In this document: piece after piece, positions 23,370 to 34,430 of the stretch | How positions within the stretch are numbered: the stretch's first letter is position 1 | How the letters are laid out: every line of letters starts with the position of its first letter | DNA from: Reticulitermes lucifugus | Lineage: Eukaryota; Arthropoda; Insecta; Blattodea; Rhinotermitidae | DNA: 64,000 nucleotides | Assembly: GCA_026260175.1 (NCBI GenBank) | Contig: JAKCWW010001848.1 | Span: forward strand, 1-64,000 | Reading direction: 5' to 3' | Translations under genes and position numbers: made by a program | Notes under the pieces: model-generated | What the model was told of the DNA's origin: nothing | Seen by the model: only the letters and a program-made list of their open reading frames with translations | Databases searched by the model: none

Positions 23370-26300
23370 CTGCAAGTTATAAAGCAGTAATCATTCTCTA
23401 AAGATTAAATATATTATTGAAAATTATATGCATGACCCACAGTATATGAGGCATGTACACCTGAAACCCATTTGAGGATGCTCACAGGCGAAGGAATGGC
23501 AACAGTCAGAAAAAATCACCACAGACATTTAGACAGTGTACCACTGATGCATAAGCCAGCATATTCCATCTGCAAGGGATTCCTTCAGCCACCACCTAAA
23601 CCACTACACCACAGCATCCTGTACATCACAGTCAAATGTGAACATGTAATCTTTGAGGACTTTCTTTAACATTCTAAAGATGAGAAAATCACATGGTGAT
23701 AAGTCTGGGCTGTATCCACGATACACGAGCATGTCCCATTGCATGGCATTCAGTTGGTCCGTAACTCTGAGGGCTACAAAGGGACAGGCATTGTTGTGCA
23801 ACAGGATGGTGCCAGCTACACACTTATCCAGATGTTTGTTCTTGATCTTGGTACGCAGCTTTAGAAGTGTTTGACAGTAGCAGTTTGCACTGACTGTGTC
23901 ATTACGTGATTTTAAATGCAGAAGCAGGGGTCCTTCCATGTCCCTCTGGTTCTGTTAGAATGGATTCATCGCGTGGTATGCCATCTTTAAGCTGTGCTTT
24001 AATGTCATTCATGCTAGCTACTTACCCAGTGGACTATACTGCCCTACACAACTGTCTGCCAGTGTGTTTCCTGAGTCACGTGCAGCTGTGCCATATATAC
24101 TGCTACAGCAGTGCCATGAATGGGTTTCAGTTTTACATGCCTCATGGAAAACTGTGACAGAGGCTGTAATATTCTCTAAACATTGACCAGATGATCACAA
24201 ATTATATGCCAAACCTGCAACACATTAAGCTGTAATAATTCTCCAAAGATTGAGTGGTTGTGTCATTGTACTACATTCAAGCTGTTTTAACTACCCAAAT
24301 TTTATGTTCCCACATTTTTCATTTTCCATGATTTTACACGCTTTTTTGTAGGTTCCAGCCAAATTCCCATAAGAACAATGTTTCCTTGATTTTACACTTT
24401 CAGATTTTAAGCCATTTTTGGTGGTCCCCACAAAAATGTAAAATCAGGGTTTTACAGTAATCCCATGCAGAGAAGTCCAGCAGAAACCGCAGTTCTTCAG
24501 CTGTTACATTTTGTGACTTACATAGAAGCCAAATGTCCATTACCACAAAGTCTGAGACCCAGTGTAAGTTAACAAAAGACAGGAAAGAACATATGGAAGG
24601 CTACGGTTAAGGAGGAAGAGCTTGAAATCAGGCTGTATAACCAGGGGGGAAACAAAATTAAATCTTGCTCAATAACCAGTAAACTGACTGTTCTACCTCA
24701 TGAAAGGCTGCATCCACATTGAGGGGCGGATCTTTGGCACTGGTCTCTATGTAGGGGATTCCCAATTTGTGAGCCAACTCCCGGCCAGATTCCTCAGTCA
24801 CTTTTCGGAGGTGCACCAGATCCACTTTGTTGGCCACCAGTAGCATTGGATACAAGTCCCTACAGCACAAATCAGTACAAAATGGTAAATTCTCCACAGA
24901 ACAACAAGAGTGAAGTGGCGACTAGTTCGTGGGATCGAAGTCTGAACCCTTCACCGGACTTCATGTCAACCTACAGCAGGCAAGCTAAGTACCTGTTCTT
25001 TGACAGTGAATACTTACTCTTCTTGCCAATATCACAATATACAGTAGCTAAATCTAAAGTTAAGTATAATGCTGATATTAACAAATTAATGTTCACTCAT
25101 GTAATCAGAAATAATAACACTAGGAATGGAAGCCGAATTGCATTCAAAAACTACACTTCTGCACTGCTCGAACAGTCATGGGTACTGTACATATAGGCAA
25201 GAGTAAAGAGTCAATTTAATATCTTTGGGTGTTCTGTACTATGTCCACAGCAGAAAAAGAAAAGTTACACTTTAATATATATTATATACCATAATGACCT
25301 GCATACAGAATGAACATAAAGGACCACATCATATAAGAATGGCCTCAGCATAGAATTTATTCTAAGTCACTCAAAATAACAGTAAGCACATGGAGTCTAG
25401 CCTCTCATTATGCTTTTTTCTTACACACACTGTGTACAGAACACATAAAAAACACATCTGGTTATCAAATGTGTGACAAGTTCTGTATCCAAGGGCTTTT
25501 GCCTTGTATGGATGTGCTAGAATGTGTTATTAAATGAAATGAAATACTTACCTGTCTTTAACTCTGAGTATCTGTGTATGGAAGTTGATAATATTCTCAT
25601 AGCTCTGCTTGTCTGTGACTGAATATACCAACAGGAAACCATCGCCTTTCCTCATATACTGCTCCCGCATTGCACTGAATTCCTCCTGCCCAGCAGTGTC
25701 CAGTACTGGTAACATAAACATACAGTAAGTGCTTCATAGTACTGGCCGGTATATACAGCCTATCCTACATATTTCATAACAATGGCCTACAAGTAGAATT
25801 CATGCTAAGTACACACAGTATAGCAACAGCCTGCACACAGAACTGAGTAGTGTGGCCTGTACAAAGAAATTAAACTAGGGGTTGACAACAGGGAGACACT
25901 TCAAAGCAAGCACAGTTGAGCTTAAAAAACGAGTTCCTGCAGTTCAAAAATTTCAGAGAGCTGTCAATTCTTCACATTGACAGGTGTATGATGTGGGAGC
26001 ACCCGTAAGACAGGCTCTGCTACTCCCAGTGATAGGAAGACTGACAGAATGGTGGTCAACATGGAGACATGTGGTTTAATGTTGTCTCTTTAGTAACGAT
26101 GAGCGCTGGGAAGTGAAGCCCAATATTTGCCCCATACCCAACAATTCAGCAGGTGTGAAGCTCCTCATCTCTGAACAGAAACATCTTCAGAAAAAATGGC
26201 AAAGGATCAAATGTATGAACCCCACAAAACAAAAATGTTTTTATTTCCTCTTGGACAATCAGACATAATTTTCAAAAATCAATTTCATGCACAACTAGGG

Positions 26301-28808
26301 GAAGTTGACAATTTTATTTAATGTCAAACTGTACTACATATTTTGGCCTATGTGGCCATCATCAGAAACCTGTTCTTAATAAAAACATTAAAGACAACTG
26401 TGTAGACAATGATAAAATATTAGTAAAGCATGAGATTTCATTCTTTTTACAAAATGTAACTTTATGGTTTAAAATGTTGTTGAGATCAATTACCCAAAAC
26501 ATGGGATAAACGTGATTTTGAAATGTGATCCAAATAAGTTGTTTAAAAAATGATACGCCTTCTAAACTATGTGTTTTGGTGGATTTTATCCTCCATTTTT
26601 AAGGCACATGAGAATGTGCTTTAACAAATTTCACTGAAGATGATAATTATGTAGGTAACACGGGTGTGTCCACACCACACACAGACCAAGGGAGTACTAA
26701 TTAAGTTTAAGTGTGAGGTTGGTCATCGTATAAATCGTGTTGTAACGTGGCCTTCAAAATAGTGTTGGACTGTACCATGTATTGATCGTTGGGTTTGTTA
26801 CTGTTTTTGGTTTCTCTATAAATATAAAATTTCTCAACAGCATTAAGGTGTGAGCCCTCTTTTGCAGTGCATACAACTACCATATTATTATCAACTGTGC
26901 CTATAGGGAGTTGGTTTTTAAGTAAGTGTTGATAAATTTTGAATTGCAACTATTATTTGATGCATGTGCATGCTCACCAAATCCAGTTAAGAAATTTTCT
27001 TCTGGTTTGTCCGACACTGTTTCACACATTCAGAATGGGTTAGGCAGGATCCCGTGGGAACTGGTCATGGATCCCTTGGGATCTACAGAGCACACACTTT
27101 GGGAACCACTGGGTTAGGCGGTAAACACCCGAATTCAAATATCTGTTATTATATATTGGGTTTTTATTTCTAAATAATTTCCCAATAAAACTAATAGTTT
27201 AGAAGGCTACTTTTACTTTTGTATGTCTAAATACTTTGGTGACAAGTTTTGTTTCTTTGCCAATATAAGTGAATTTTATATATTTTACTCATTTGTTTTC
27301 TTGTGTGATGGTTCAGTGTTTACTATTCAGCATAATAATAATCTCAGGAGGATATGAATTATTACATAAAACATCTTGGATTATCAGGGTTTCCTTAGTG
27401 TTTTCTACATTACTTATTGGGTAGAGATGTAATCGGTTTAGAAAACATCTTATGGCATTGTACTTATGTTCTGGTGGATGGCATGAATCTGCTGGTATAA
27501 TCGTATTAGTACTAGTTGGTTTCCTATATATACCAATTTAAAAATAATTTGGATTCTTTGTTAGTGTGATATCCAAAAACTCAATTCTATTAATAATTCT
27601 TGTTCCACTGTAAACACCAGTTTCTGACTGATGTCATTGAAGTCCTGGGATGTTGATACCAAATGGAAAATTGCTTACATCTGACGTGCACAAGGGGGGT
27701 AGAAACATTTCCTGCATATGGGAATCAGTAATGACACAACATGTACTTGACATGTGTCATGAAAACTGGTACAAACTCATGTGACCTGTACAAGGGACAG
27801 GAGGGAGTGGAGTGGCAAAAGCTGGACTCGAAGTTGGGTCAGGTAGAAATGCAACCACATGATTGGCAGTAATAACAAACAGCACCATATTCTGCACCCC
27901 CTCCCCTCCAAACCCCTACAGTGATGGACATAATAAAAACCCTTCAGGACCCTGATGAAACTACCCACTTTCTTGGCCTGGCACATGTGAAACTAAAAAC
28001 ATTGCGCTGTATATGTCACACAGTGCATACAAGTCATTCCAAGCAAAAAAAAGTATAGCTTTCAATTAACGGAGGAGAGAAACCATGTGACTTGTGTGTG
28101 TGTGTCCAACACTTAAACATGAGCTGTGAGGGCAGTAATTCAGCTACAACAGTGAGGTGATGCAAGCCACCACACAATCCTATGCAAGACGTCAGAAAAT
28201 GGCCCACTGCACGTGTTTGAGAAATGGGTGTATCACTGCAAAAAGTGTACAGCTTGTGAAGGGCATAGCTTCGAAAAGGCAGGTATGCCAAAGCCTCGGG
28301 ATGCCCCAGATACTGAATTGTGTGAACAGACATATTACTTTTCTACACCCCTTACACAAGACAAAGACAGCAAGTATTTGACCCGTATGACAGAAAAATG
28401 CCACGCTGCGTCTGTGCGAAGGATGTACAACATGTGCATGACTTGTACAAGGGAAAATTGAATGTATGACCTGTACAGGAGAAAGATGGCATAGGCCTAC
28501 ACATAGAGTTTGAGGTTTCCACAGCACATACTATAATAATTGTATAAAAGACTGCATGTTTCTGACCTGAACAAGATAAAACTTGCATGTATTGAACCTG
28601 TACAGTGGACACCCAACATACCATCCAGAATACACCACTGTCCATCCACTTCTGTGTGCTGTATATAGCTGTCCTCTATGGTGGGGTCGTAGTCAGTCAC
28701 AAACAGCTTCTGGGAGAACTGAATGGTGAGGGCACTCTTGCCCACTCCCCCATCTCCCACCACCACCAGCTTATATGTCAGCAGGTTGTTATTTGGGGGC
28801 CGGGACAT
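23280..28808 (-). CDS. Mras: M-Ras (R-Ras3) small GTPase, complete
   Basis: Membrane-anchored molecular switch; in animals M-Ras acts with SHOC2-PP1 to activate RAF. Exons 28808-28622, 25705-25552, 24859-24697, 23369-23280 join in phases 1, 2, 0 to 197 codons. P-loop GDGGVGKS at 18-25, switch [10 protein letters not shown] at 40-48, DTAGQEEF at 65-72, NKVD at 124-127, ETSAK at 152-156. All catalytic residues, including the equivalents of Ras Gly12 and Gln61, are normal. The C-terminus is a lysine/arginine-rich tail ending CILL, a CAAX box whose final Leu predicts geranylgeranylation. TEVDGQW, LRVKDR, VHLRKVT and AKDPPLNVD are M-Ras rather than Ras/R-Ras/Rap features. The start at MSRPPNNN aligns with family length; an in-frame upstream ATG at 28856 would add 16 residues and is less likely. 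Confidence 0.95.
23480..23939 (-). pseudogene. mariner transposase fragment, inactive
   Basis: The minus-strand frame has [17 protein letters not shown] and [13 protein letters not shown], the C-terminal DD34D region of mariner transposases. The HDN aspartate is Asn, 34 residues before the retained Asp of PCD. Beyond an in-frame stop it continues [14 protein letters not shown] and LMHQW as in the family. N-terminal half missing. Located in M-Ras intron 3. Confidence 0.85.
24176..24255 (-). pseudogene. Decayed duplicate of the M-Ras terminal exon
   Basis: About 65 bases matching the end of intron 3 and the start of exon 4: ATCTTTGGAGAATTATTAC, then TTGCAG and GTTTGGCATATAATT, roughly 80% identical by eye to 23353-23408. 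It keeps the acceptor and would encode [12 protein letters not shown] followed by TAG, with no CAAX box. A third partial copy of the intron part follows at 24157-24176. Confidence 0.65.
24697..24859 (-). CDS. Mras: M-Ras coding exon 3
   Basis: Acceptor GCTGTAG, donor GTAGAA. Encodes [14 protein letters not shown] and [20 protein letters not shown], the guanine-specificity motifs. Ends with GAG in phase 0. Confidence 0.95.
25552..25705 (-). CDS. Mras: M-Ras coding exon 2
   Basis: Acceptor TTACCAG, donor GTAAGT. Encodes [20 protein letters not shown] through ILRVKD, with switch II and the core strand LLVYSVTD. Confidence 0.95.
26335..26365 (-). ncRNA. Hammerhead-ribozyme-like motif at Penelope end
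   Basis: Minus strand: CTGATGA (26365-26359), stem GGCC/GGCC with loop ACATA, then AAAA where GAAA is expected, then TATGTA. The single G-to-A change at the invariant G probably kills cleavage. Penelope-like elements are known to carry hammerhead motifs. Confidence 0.5.
27037..27119. mobile_element. Short hAT-like insert inside the Penelope element
   Basis: A 65-bp insert interrupts the GIY-YIG-like part and is bounded by direct repeats GGGTTAGGC at 27037-27045 and 27111-27119. The right end read inward is CAGTGGTTCCCAAAGTGTG, a common hAT terminus; the left end is CAGGATCCCGTGGGAA. Confidence 0.65.
27778..28620. repeat. Dispersed minisatellite-like motif in M-Ras intron 1
   Basis: The motif gacctgtacaaggg and close variants recur near 27782, 28439, 28467, 28565 and 28597, with gtgcatgacttg between some of them. 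Irregular spacing. Confidence 0.4.
28622..28808 (-). CDS. Mras: M-Ras coding exon 1
   Basis: Residues 1-62 plus one base; P-loop and switch I. Ends CTGGATG before donor GTATGT. Sequence before the ATG contains possible acceptors, so an upstream non-coding exon is likely. Confidence 0.94.
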
Positions 28809-29019
28809 GGCAGCAGCCCTACGCCTACCTATGGTGCACACAGTGGATGCAGCCACAAAGCTGCATGGGCTGCCTCACGCAACAACTCAGTTATGACAGT
28901 GTTCTCACCTGCAATTAAATGGGTATATCACTTGTGAACTACCTGAGGAGGCTGGTGTCTACTGACATGTGAAGTCATGTAGACTGAAAGATGCCAGTGA
29001 CTATAGAGGCAGCAGCAAG

Positions 29020-29125
29020 ATTCTTGAAACATCAATACACTTTTGCCACACTCCATGGTGTAACATCCTACAGGACACTGCTTTTCAAAGTCATTACCAT
29101 GAGAACCTTCAAGCTCACTAACTAC
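29020..29125 (+). repeat. Rpt-A copy
   Basis: Reads gaggcagcagcaagattc, TTGAAACATCAATAC, ccatggtgtaacatcctac, ccatgagaaccttcaagctc. Confidence 0.55.
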
Positions 29126-29439
29126 ATCTATTCCACAGAATCTTCTTGAGAAGCTGACTGTTAGTTAGATCAGTCAAGATATTCCCCACTTTTCTGGTTC
29201 ATCATTGGAGTACACCCTTCACTGGACCTATCATGTGTCAGTTAAATCCAGCCTATATCCTCAGACCTTATTTGTGACACATCTGGTTTAATACTAATTG
29301 TATGTGCCTCTACATCTGCACAAGATTTGACCCCCCACATTTTAAGACTGTAATTTTATAAGCATCTCTCACTTCCCAATGCATACTGCACATTCTGCCC
29401 ATCCTGTCCTAAATTTAGACAACACGACAATACATGCCA

Positions 29440-29662
29440 TCGTTCAGGCAGCTAGTTGCTGCCCTCTTACCATACAGACCCTTGTTCAATCACTGACCAG
29501 TCCATGTAGGATCTGTGGTTGACACAGTGGCACTGGGACAGGCTTTTCTCAGAGTACTTTTGGCCTTCTCTTGTCAGTATCATTCCACCAATGCACCACA
29601 CATACTCATTAATCTATCACCACTGCTATATAATCTCAGCAACTGACAATGCCAATAAACAA
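29440..29662 (+). mobile_element. SINE-B copy 1
   Basis: Shares order with 54650-54945: a B-box-like cttgttcaatcac, gtggcactgggacaggct, gtcagtatcattcca, actgctatataatctcag and a terminal caataaa. The presence of two copies with similar extent defines it as a short interspersed element. Confidence 0.6.
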
Positions 29663-31500
29663 CACACTTAAAAAACAAAACAAGTCTCACATGAAGAGTT
29701 CAAATCATGAAACTCTCAACTACATAATTCTCTACAGATCTCTGTTACTCTCTGACATCCACAGCAAGTCATTTTCATGTGTTTTCAATCCACATAATTC
29801 CCTCACAGTCACAGACAAAGTTCCATCTTCAACTGACCACCTACTTTCTCAGTGAAGCAGAATGTCTCTTTAGAAGCTACTAGTTGCTCAGACAGTAATT
29901 AAAATACCCACACTTTACAGAACCGAAAAGTTTATCATCACAGCATGCCAATGGTCCAAACCCCAAGCCACAGGACTCCAATCCATACCCTTTCAAATTG
30001 TATATCAAAGATCCATTGTAATATTATCCTCCCATATATGCCCTGTAAGATTTCAAGACCTTTTGTCAGCTGTCCACAGCTGCATGTTCAATACAATCAC
30101 AGCTCATTACACAAGTACAGAGTCTCTGTATGTTAACTGTGCCTTACATCACTGCCATTTTTTGCAGTTGTTGGCCTACAAACAATATTTCATATATAAT
30201 GTGCAGGTACATTTATGATGTACATCTGTACCCAATTCCAAATGCCCGTTCAATTAATTCATTAATCACTGGTACCAAACCATAGACTAAAGAAAAATGT
30301 TGAATGGCCTATCACCTTGTTAGTCCACATACTGCAAAAACATAACCTTAACAGAAGTTGCATATTTTTCCACAGTCCATTACCATATATAATTTGAGGG
30401 CCTGAAAGCAAGTGGTACTAGTACTACACCCATCTCACAAGTTTGTGCATCCTCATGTTGTTGCTACTGACCATAGTAAATTTCAAAATACAGCGTTAGG
30501 ATGTCCCTTAATAGCATAATGTTCACAACCACATTTCATGACACATGATTCCAAGGTTTAAATGGGGTACACAGTCAGCATGGTTATCTGCAAGACTACT
30601 TTTTTCCTTATTAAGAAGGAAAGTAGACTGAAAAGATATGTCAAGGGTTATGAGCCAATGTACAAAAGCACTACACTCAAGAATAACAGAACTTTCTGCA
30701 ACATACTCAATACACAAGAATAATAACAGAACAGAAACAGAAAAATAATGATCAAGAGCAAGAAGAAAAAAATCAGTCACTGCAGACTTTGTCATGATAT
30801 AACCACATACTATACACAGGGCTACTAGGCACAGATACCATCTGCACCTCTACCATGGCTCTAGAATAATCATTACTGCTTGCATGTATATATTGTACAT
30901 ATATTTACAGTTCTCCTCAGTTGTACCCTTACAATGGACAAAGACATTTCTTCCACACCAAAACAAACAATCCACTGAACAACCCAGTGCCTGCTAAAGT
31001 AGTTACATTATCCTAAAACAAGCCCTGGCTGACAATTTCACTCTTTCAGATTTGTATTCAGTGCCACAAGCACATGTGGCCACTCATGAGATACATTCAA
31101 GCTGTGTGTGTTGTGGAGGAAGTTAATGTTGCCTCATTGGGTGATAGATGATTCATAGGTCATTTAATGATGTTGTAATCTGATATGGTTACTTCACATC
31201 ACATTAGTTATAAAAATGGTCACAAATCACCTATCAGCACAGCATCTATCCTGTAATATTGTAATCTGTAAGAAAATGGTTATGGACAGTAAACTGACAG
31301 GGCTAAAAGAAACTGAAAGGACTACAATTTTGATGGTCCCAGAATATAACAAACACACATTACTAATTTTATTACAACCTCCTCTGTCACACTGGGAATG
31401 CTGATTATAATGGACATAGCTTTTTCCACAATATATTTCACATAAATTATCACCCTTTCTTTCAATTTAAACTAAACTTGTTAAACACATGAAGCATTAC
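29663..31500. other. Upstream of M-Ras, no gene recognised
   Basis: AT-rich intergenic or first-intron sequence. No exon, SINE border or MITE border identified. Confidence 0.4.
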
Positions 31501-31559
31501 TCACACCATTCTTTGCATTACATATGGGACAAATGAGGACTACCTTACACGCCCCTTAG

Positions 31560-32400
31560 ACTCTTTGAGTACAGATCTGATATTTGGCTGCGACATTATT
31601 TAGAGGCTTGTAACGCATTTTGATGCACTATCTTTTCCTCCTTTATAATACCTAAAATGGTGCCAACTGTATCAACACTGACACACAAAAAAGTGGGGTT
31701 TAGGTTTCTATTAAGTTACTTTTGTCGCATTTACGTTTTTATTTACAAATACCCTTACAGAGCTTACTAATTGATCGTAATTCCACCTAACAAATGAGAC
31801 CCCTCTGTACAGCGTAGGACGTATACCTAAAACCTATTTTACGTTACAGTTCACATTTCGATCCACAGACCAATTGCGAGTGCTGAAATACCCACGACTC
31901 ACTCAAAGCATGCATGCACCCAGCACCTATTATCTTACCACACACCCAAATGGAAGATACCGGACCCTAACATGCGAACGAAAATAAATTCTAAAAATGT
32001 TTACAGCCCGACAAAGCGGAACTATGTACGCTGCTACAAACACCGTAACCTCACACAACCTATTATATAACACAACATAAATAACAACAATGAAACTAAA
32101 AACGATATTAACATCTTTTGCCACTCCTCCGTCTTGCACCGAGCGAAGATAGATGAATACTGCGTATTACCAGTAATACTCCATAGATGGCAGGGTCATC
32201 ATAACCATTGATTAATACCATTAACAAATTGGACACTCCGTGGAAACTTAAAACTACACCGCCATATGCGGCGTCTTCGTGCGTTACTATAGTCGGCGTG
32301 GCTCACTGGCTGTGGGTAAAGCACGCCCCTGGTGGTAACTTATGAAACTATGTAGCATGACATCGGCAAAGCTGCCTCCTGCTTTGCCATACCCTATCCT
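31560..32400 (-). promoter_or_regulatory. Candidate M-Ras promoter / first exon zone
   Basis: Locally richer in CpG (caaagcggaactatgtacg, gccatatgcggcgtcttcg) than its surroundings and nearly free of Rpt-A. No start site can be fixed. Inference from composition and from the need for a 5' exon of M-Ras. Confidence 0.25.
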
Positions 32401-32639
32401 TCCCCCACTCCATGGGGACGTATGCCACTAAAAAAATAGCGAACTTCGAAATTATTACAAACCTACTATATACACTCATTAGAAAATATTATTTTACATT
32501 ATATTTTCTCCTACAAATTCCTCCTCACATCAAAATATAATGTAAAATAATAAGATACATTTATTGCCCAATATGGGTATTCAGTTGTTTTGTAATAGTG
32601 ATACAATCCACAGAAAATGCAGAATATTAAGATTTAAAA

Positions 32640-32850
32640 TTATAGTCTTCCGAGTTATGAGACTGTGTAGTCTGCCTCGTGGGTACCGAGGTTTTGGTCA
32701 GGACATACTACCTCCAACTTCCGACTGCCTGTGAAGACACACCCAGAATGCTCTTCCAAAACATTCATAACCATGTAGACAACAGGAGGTCCTAACTCAG
32801 ACCGCATTATGAATCCTCACCACTGCGAGCACCTCAAATCCTGTACCAAA
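32640..32850 (+). repeat. Rpt-A related, degenerate
   Basis: Contains gactgtgtagtctgcctcg, cataaccatgtagacaac and accactgcgagcacctcaaa, in the order seen at the edges of Rpt-A copies. Weak. Confidence 0.35.
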
Positions 32851-33262
32851 GAATATAAAGAACAGGTGAAGCGTGGATGGGAAGGTTATGTCAAGAAAAC
32901 TGAATTATAGGAAGTGCAGTATGTTTTTTAAAGACGCAGGGTGATATTTTCTTCACAGTACACACAATGCTAATACACTAAAGCTGCAGCATTGTCCAGT
33001 ATGACACAACAGTCAACACACAAAACAACAACACGAAGTGTAATACAAAATACAAGTTCAATCTGAAGTCAATGAGGTCCCAGATGACAGTGTGCACAGA
33101 CACTGACCACATGGTCATTCATTATCACTTGGAATGGCATTTTGTCACTGCTGCCTGTGAACAAGTACATTATTTTTAATGGTAATCCACCTCATATTGT
33201 TCACACAACAGTTTGTGCTGTGAGCAACAAAAGTCATTAACATGAAGACACTTCATCTTTCA

Positions 33263-33440
33263 TTAAGCACCACACAGTGAGGGTATAGGGGAGTGTGGAG
33301 TTACAGCAAACACAGCTCCACACATTCTTCCCCTGGTACTAGACAGAGATAAGTGATTTGCGTCCTGGCCAAGCCACTTTACTCTGAGCAAGGACTGAAT
33401 AGGAGGTTGGGCTGGCCTCAGAGGTTGTCTGGATGCTTTG
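33263..33440 (-). mobile_element. Old interspersed repeat with conserved pseudo-coding pattern
   Basis: A minus-strand open frame includes PAQPPIQSLLRVKWLGQDAN followed by HLSLSSTRGRMCGAV. This resembles the translated pattern of a widespread arthropod repeat (roughly GREADH..PSS..V). Probably not a gene. Confidence 0.4.
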
Positions 33441-33839
33441 AAGATGAGAGAAAACTTTTCCCCTGCCTGAAATTGATGGATGACTCCTTGGTTATCCAGC
33501 CCACAGCATTGCCTTCTTGTAAAGCATGCAGTTACCCAACAAGTAGAGAAGCTTCTCACATTACATAAAGCATCAAAATCCACTCTGGGTTTACAAGCAC
33601 CCTGAGACAGATCAATCCCACCAGGAACATCACACCTTATGTAAGATGATGTTAATATCTTCCACCTATGTCTAGGCCCCCCACCTAATCTCTTCCATTG
33701 AGTTGTGAACAATGGCCAGTGAACTGCTTTCTCTTACATTCAGTTTCTCTGACCACATAGCATATAATTTCTGAAACATCCCATGCATGCTACATACCCT
33801 GCAAATCCCTGCCTTCTTAATTTTGTAAACTTGACATTA

Positions 33840-34217
33840 TTTGGCAAACACTACATTTTATTATGCAGTGTAGTGCATTATCAACCATAACAATGCAATG
33901 CACATACTTCACACAATGTCTATTATTTTAAATTATAAAAATTATACTTGCACACTAACTTACTCCAGGACACTGCTGAGGTAATTATCCCTAAGTTCGT
34001 GTGAGAAAAGGTTCACCATGACAGCAAAGAGTCCCATCCCTTTGTTAACAATAGTGTTCTCTCCTTCTCCTCTGGTGACTTTTCCTACAGAAAACTATAA
34101 TACAAAGCACAATATAATTTACTTAAAAACACATACAGAAAAATTCTGTGATAAGACTGGCATAGTCACGCTTATCAAACACCAAGTACAACAAAGAAAC
34201 TCACTAGAACAGTGGTT
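33840..34217. repeat. Long dispersed repeat, copy 1
   Basis: Colinear with 63630-64000: acttcacacaatgtct, gaggtaattatccctaagtt, gttctctccttctcctctgg, ttttcctacagaaaa, gataagactgg, caagtacaa and a terminal cagtgg. Nature unknown. Confidence 0.75.
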
Positions 34218-34322
34218 TTCAAACTTCTTACGATTTGGTGATTTTGGTCATTTCGGTCATTTTGGCCATTAGGTTCAGGTTAGGTTAAGGTTGAGGCTGT
34301 GGCTTAGGTTAGGTTAGGTTAT
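34211..34322. repeat. hAT-like end followed by TTAGG-type repeats
   Basis: CAGTGGTTTTCAAACTTCTT resembles a hAT terminus. After it, 34269-34322 holds degenerate then perfect TTAGG units (CTTAGGTTAGGTTAGGTTA at 34303-34321), the insect telomere unit, here interstitial. Confidence 0.65.
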
Positions 34323-34430
34323 TTACTTACTTATATATTTATTTACTGATTCATTCATTCATTTCATTTATTTATTCATTCAGTCATCCATCCATTCATT
34401 CATTCATCCATCCATCCATTCATTTAATTT
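34323..34430. repeat. Tetranucleotide microsatellite (ATTC/ATCC)n
   Basis: Long run of attc, attt and atcc units, imperfect. Confidence 0.9.

Larger units (their letters stand above)
26320..27665 (-). mobile_element. Penelope-like element, degenerate, minus orientation
   Basis: Broken conceptual translation on the minus strand: [64 protein letters not shown] (RT thumb and connection region), a damaged GIY-YIG-like segment, then [17 protein letters not shown]. The element ends near 26335 with a hammerhead-like motif. Lies in M-Ras intron 1. Many stops; dead. Confidence 0.8.

Noticed and set aside
24658-24696. M-Ras ending with the open frame [12 protein letters not shown]
   Set aside because: That tail follows a good donor (GAG|GTAGAA) and is intronic; a spliced CAAX exon exists at 23369-23280.
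27037-27119. GGTTAGG at the insert borders as telomeric repeat
   Set aside because: Single units that act as the target-site duplication of the nested insert; resemblance to TTAGG is chance.
28808-28856. Upstream in-frame ATG for M-Ras adding [10 protein letters not shown]
   Set aside because: Family members begin shortly before TYKLVVVG. The upstream stretch is arginine/alanine-rich and contains possible splice acceptors, so it is more likely 5' UTR or intron.
33263-33712. 149-codon minus-strand open frame
   Set aside because: Contains a repeat-derived pattern and no conserved domain; most likely repeat read-through.
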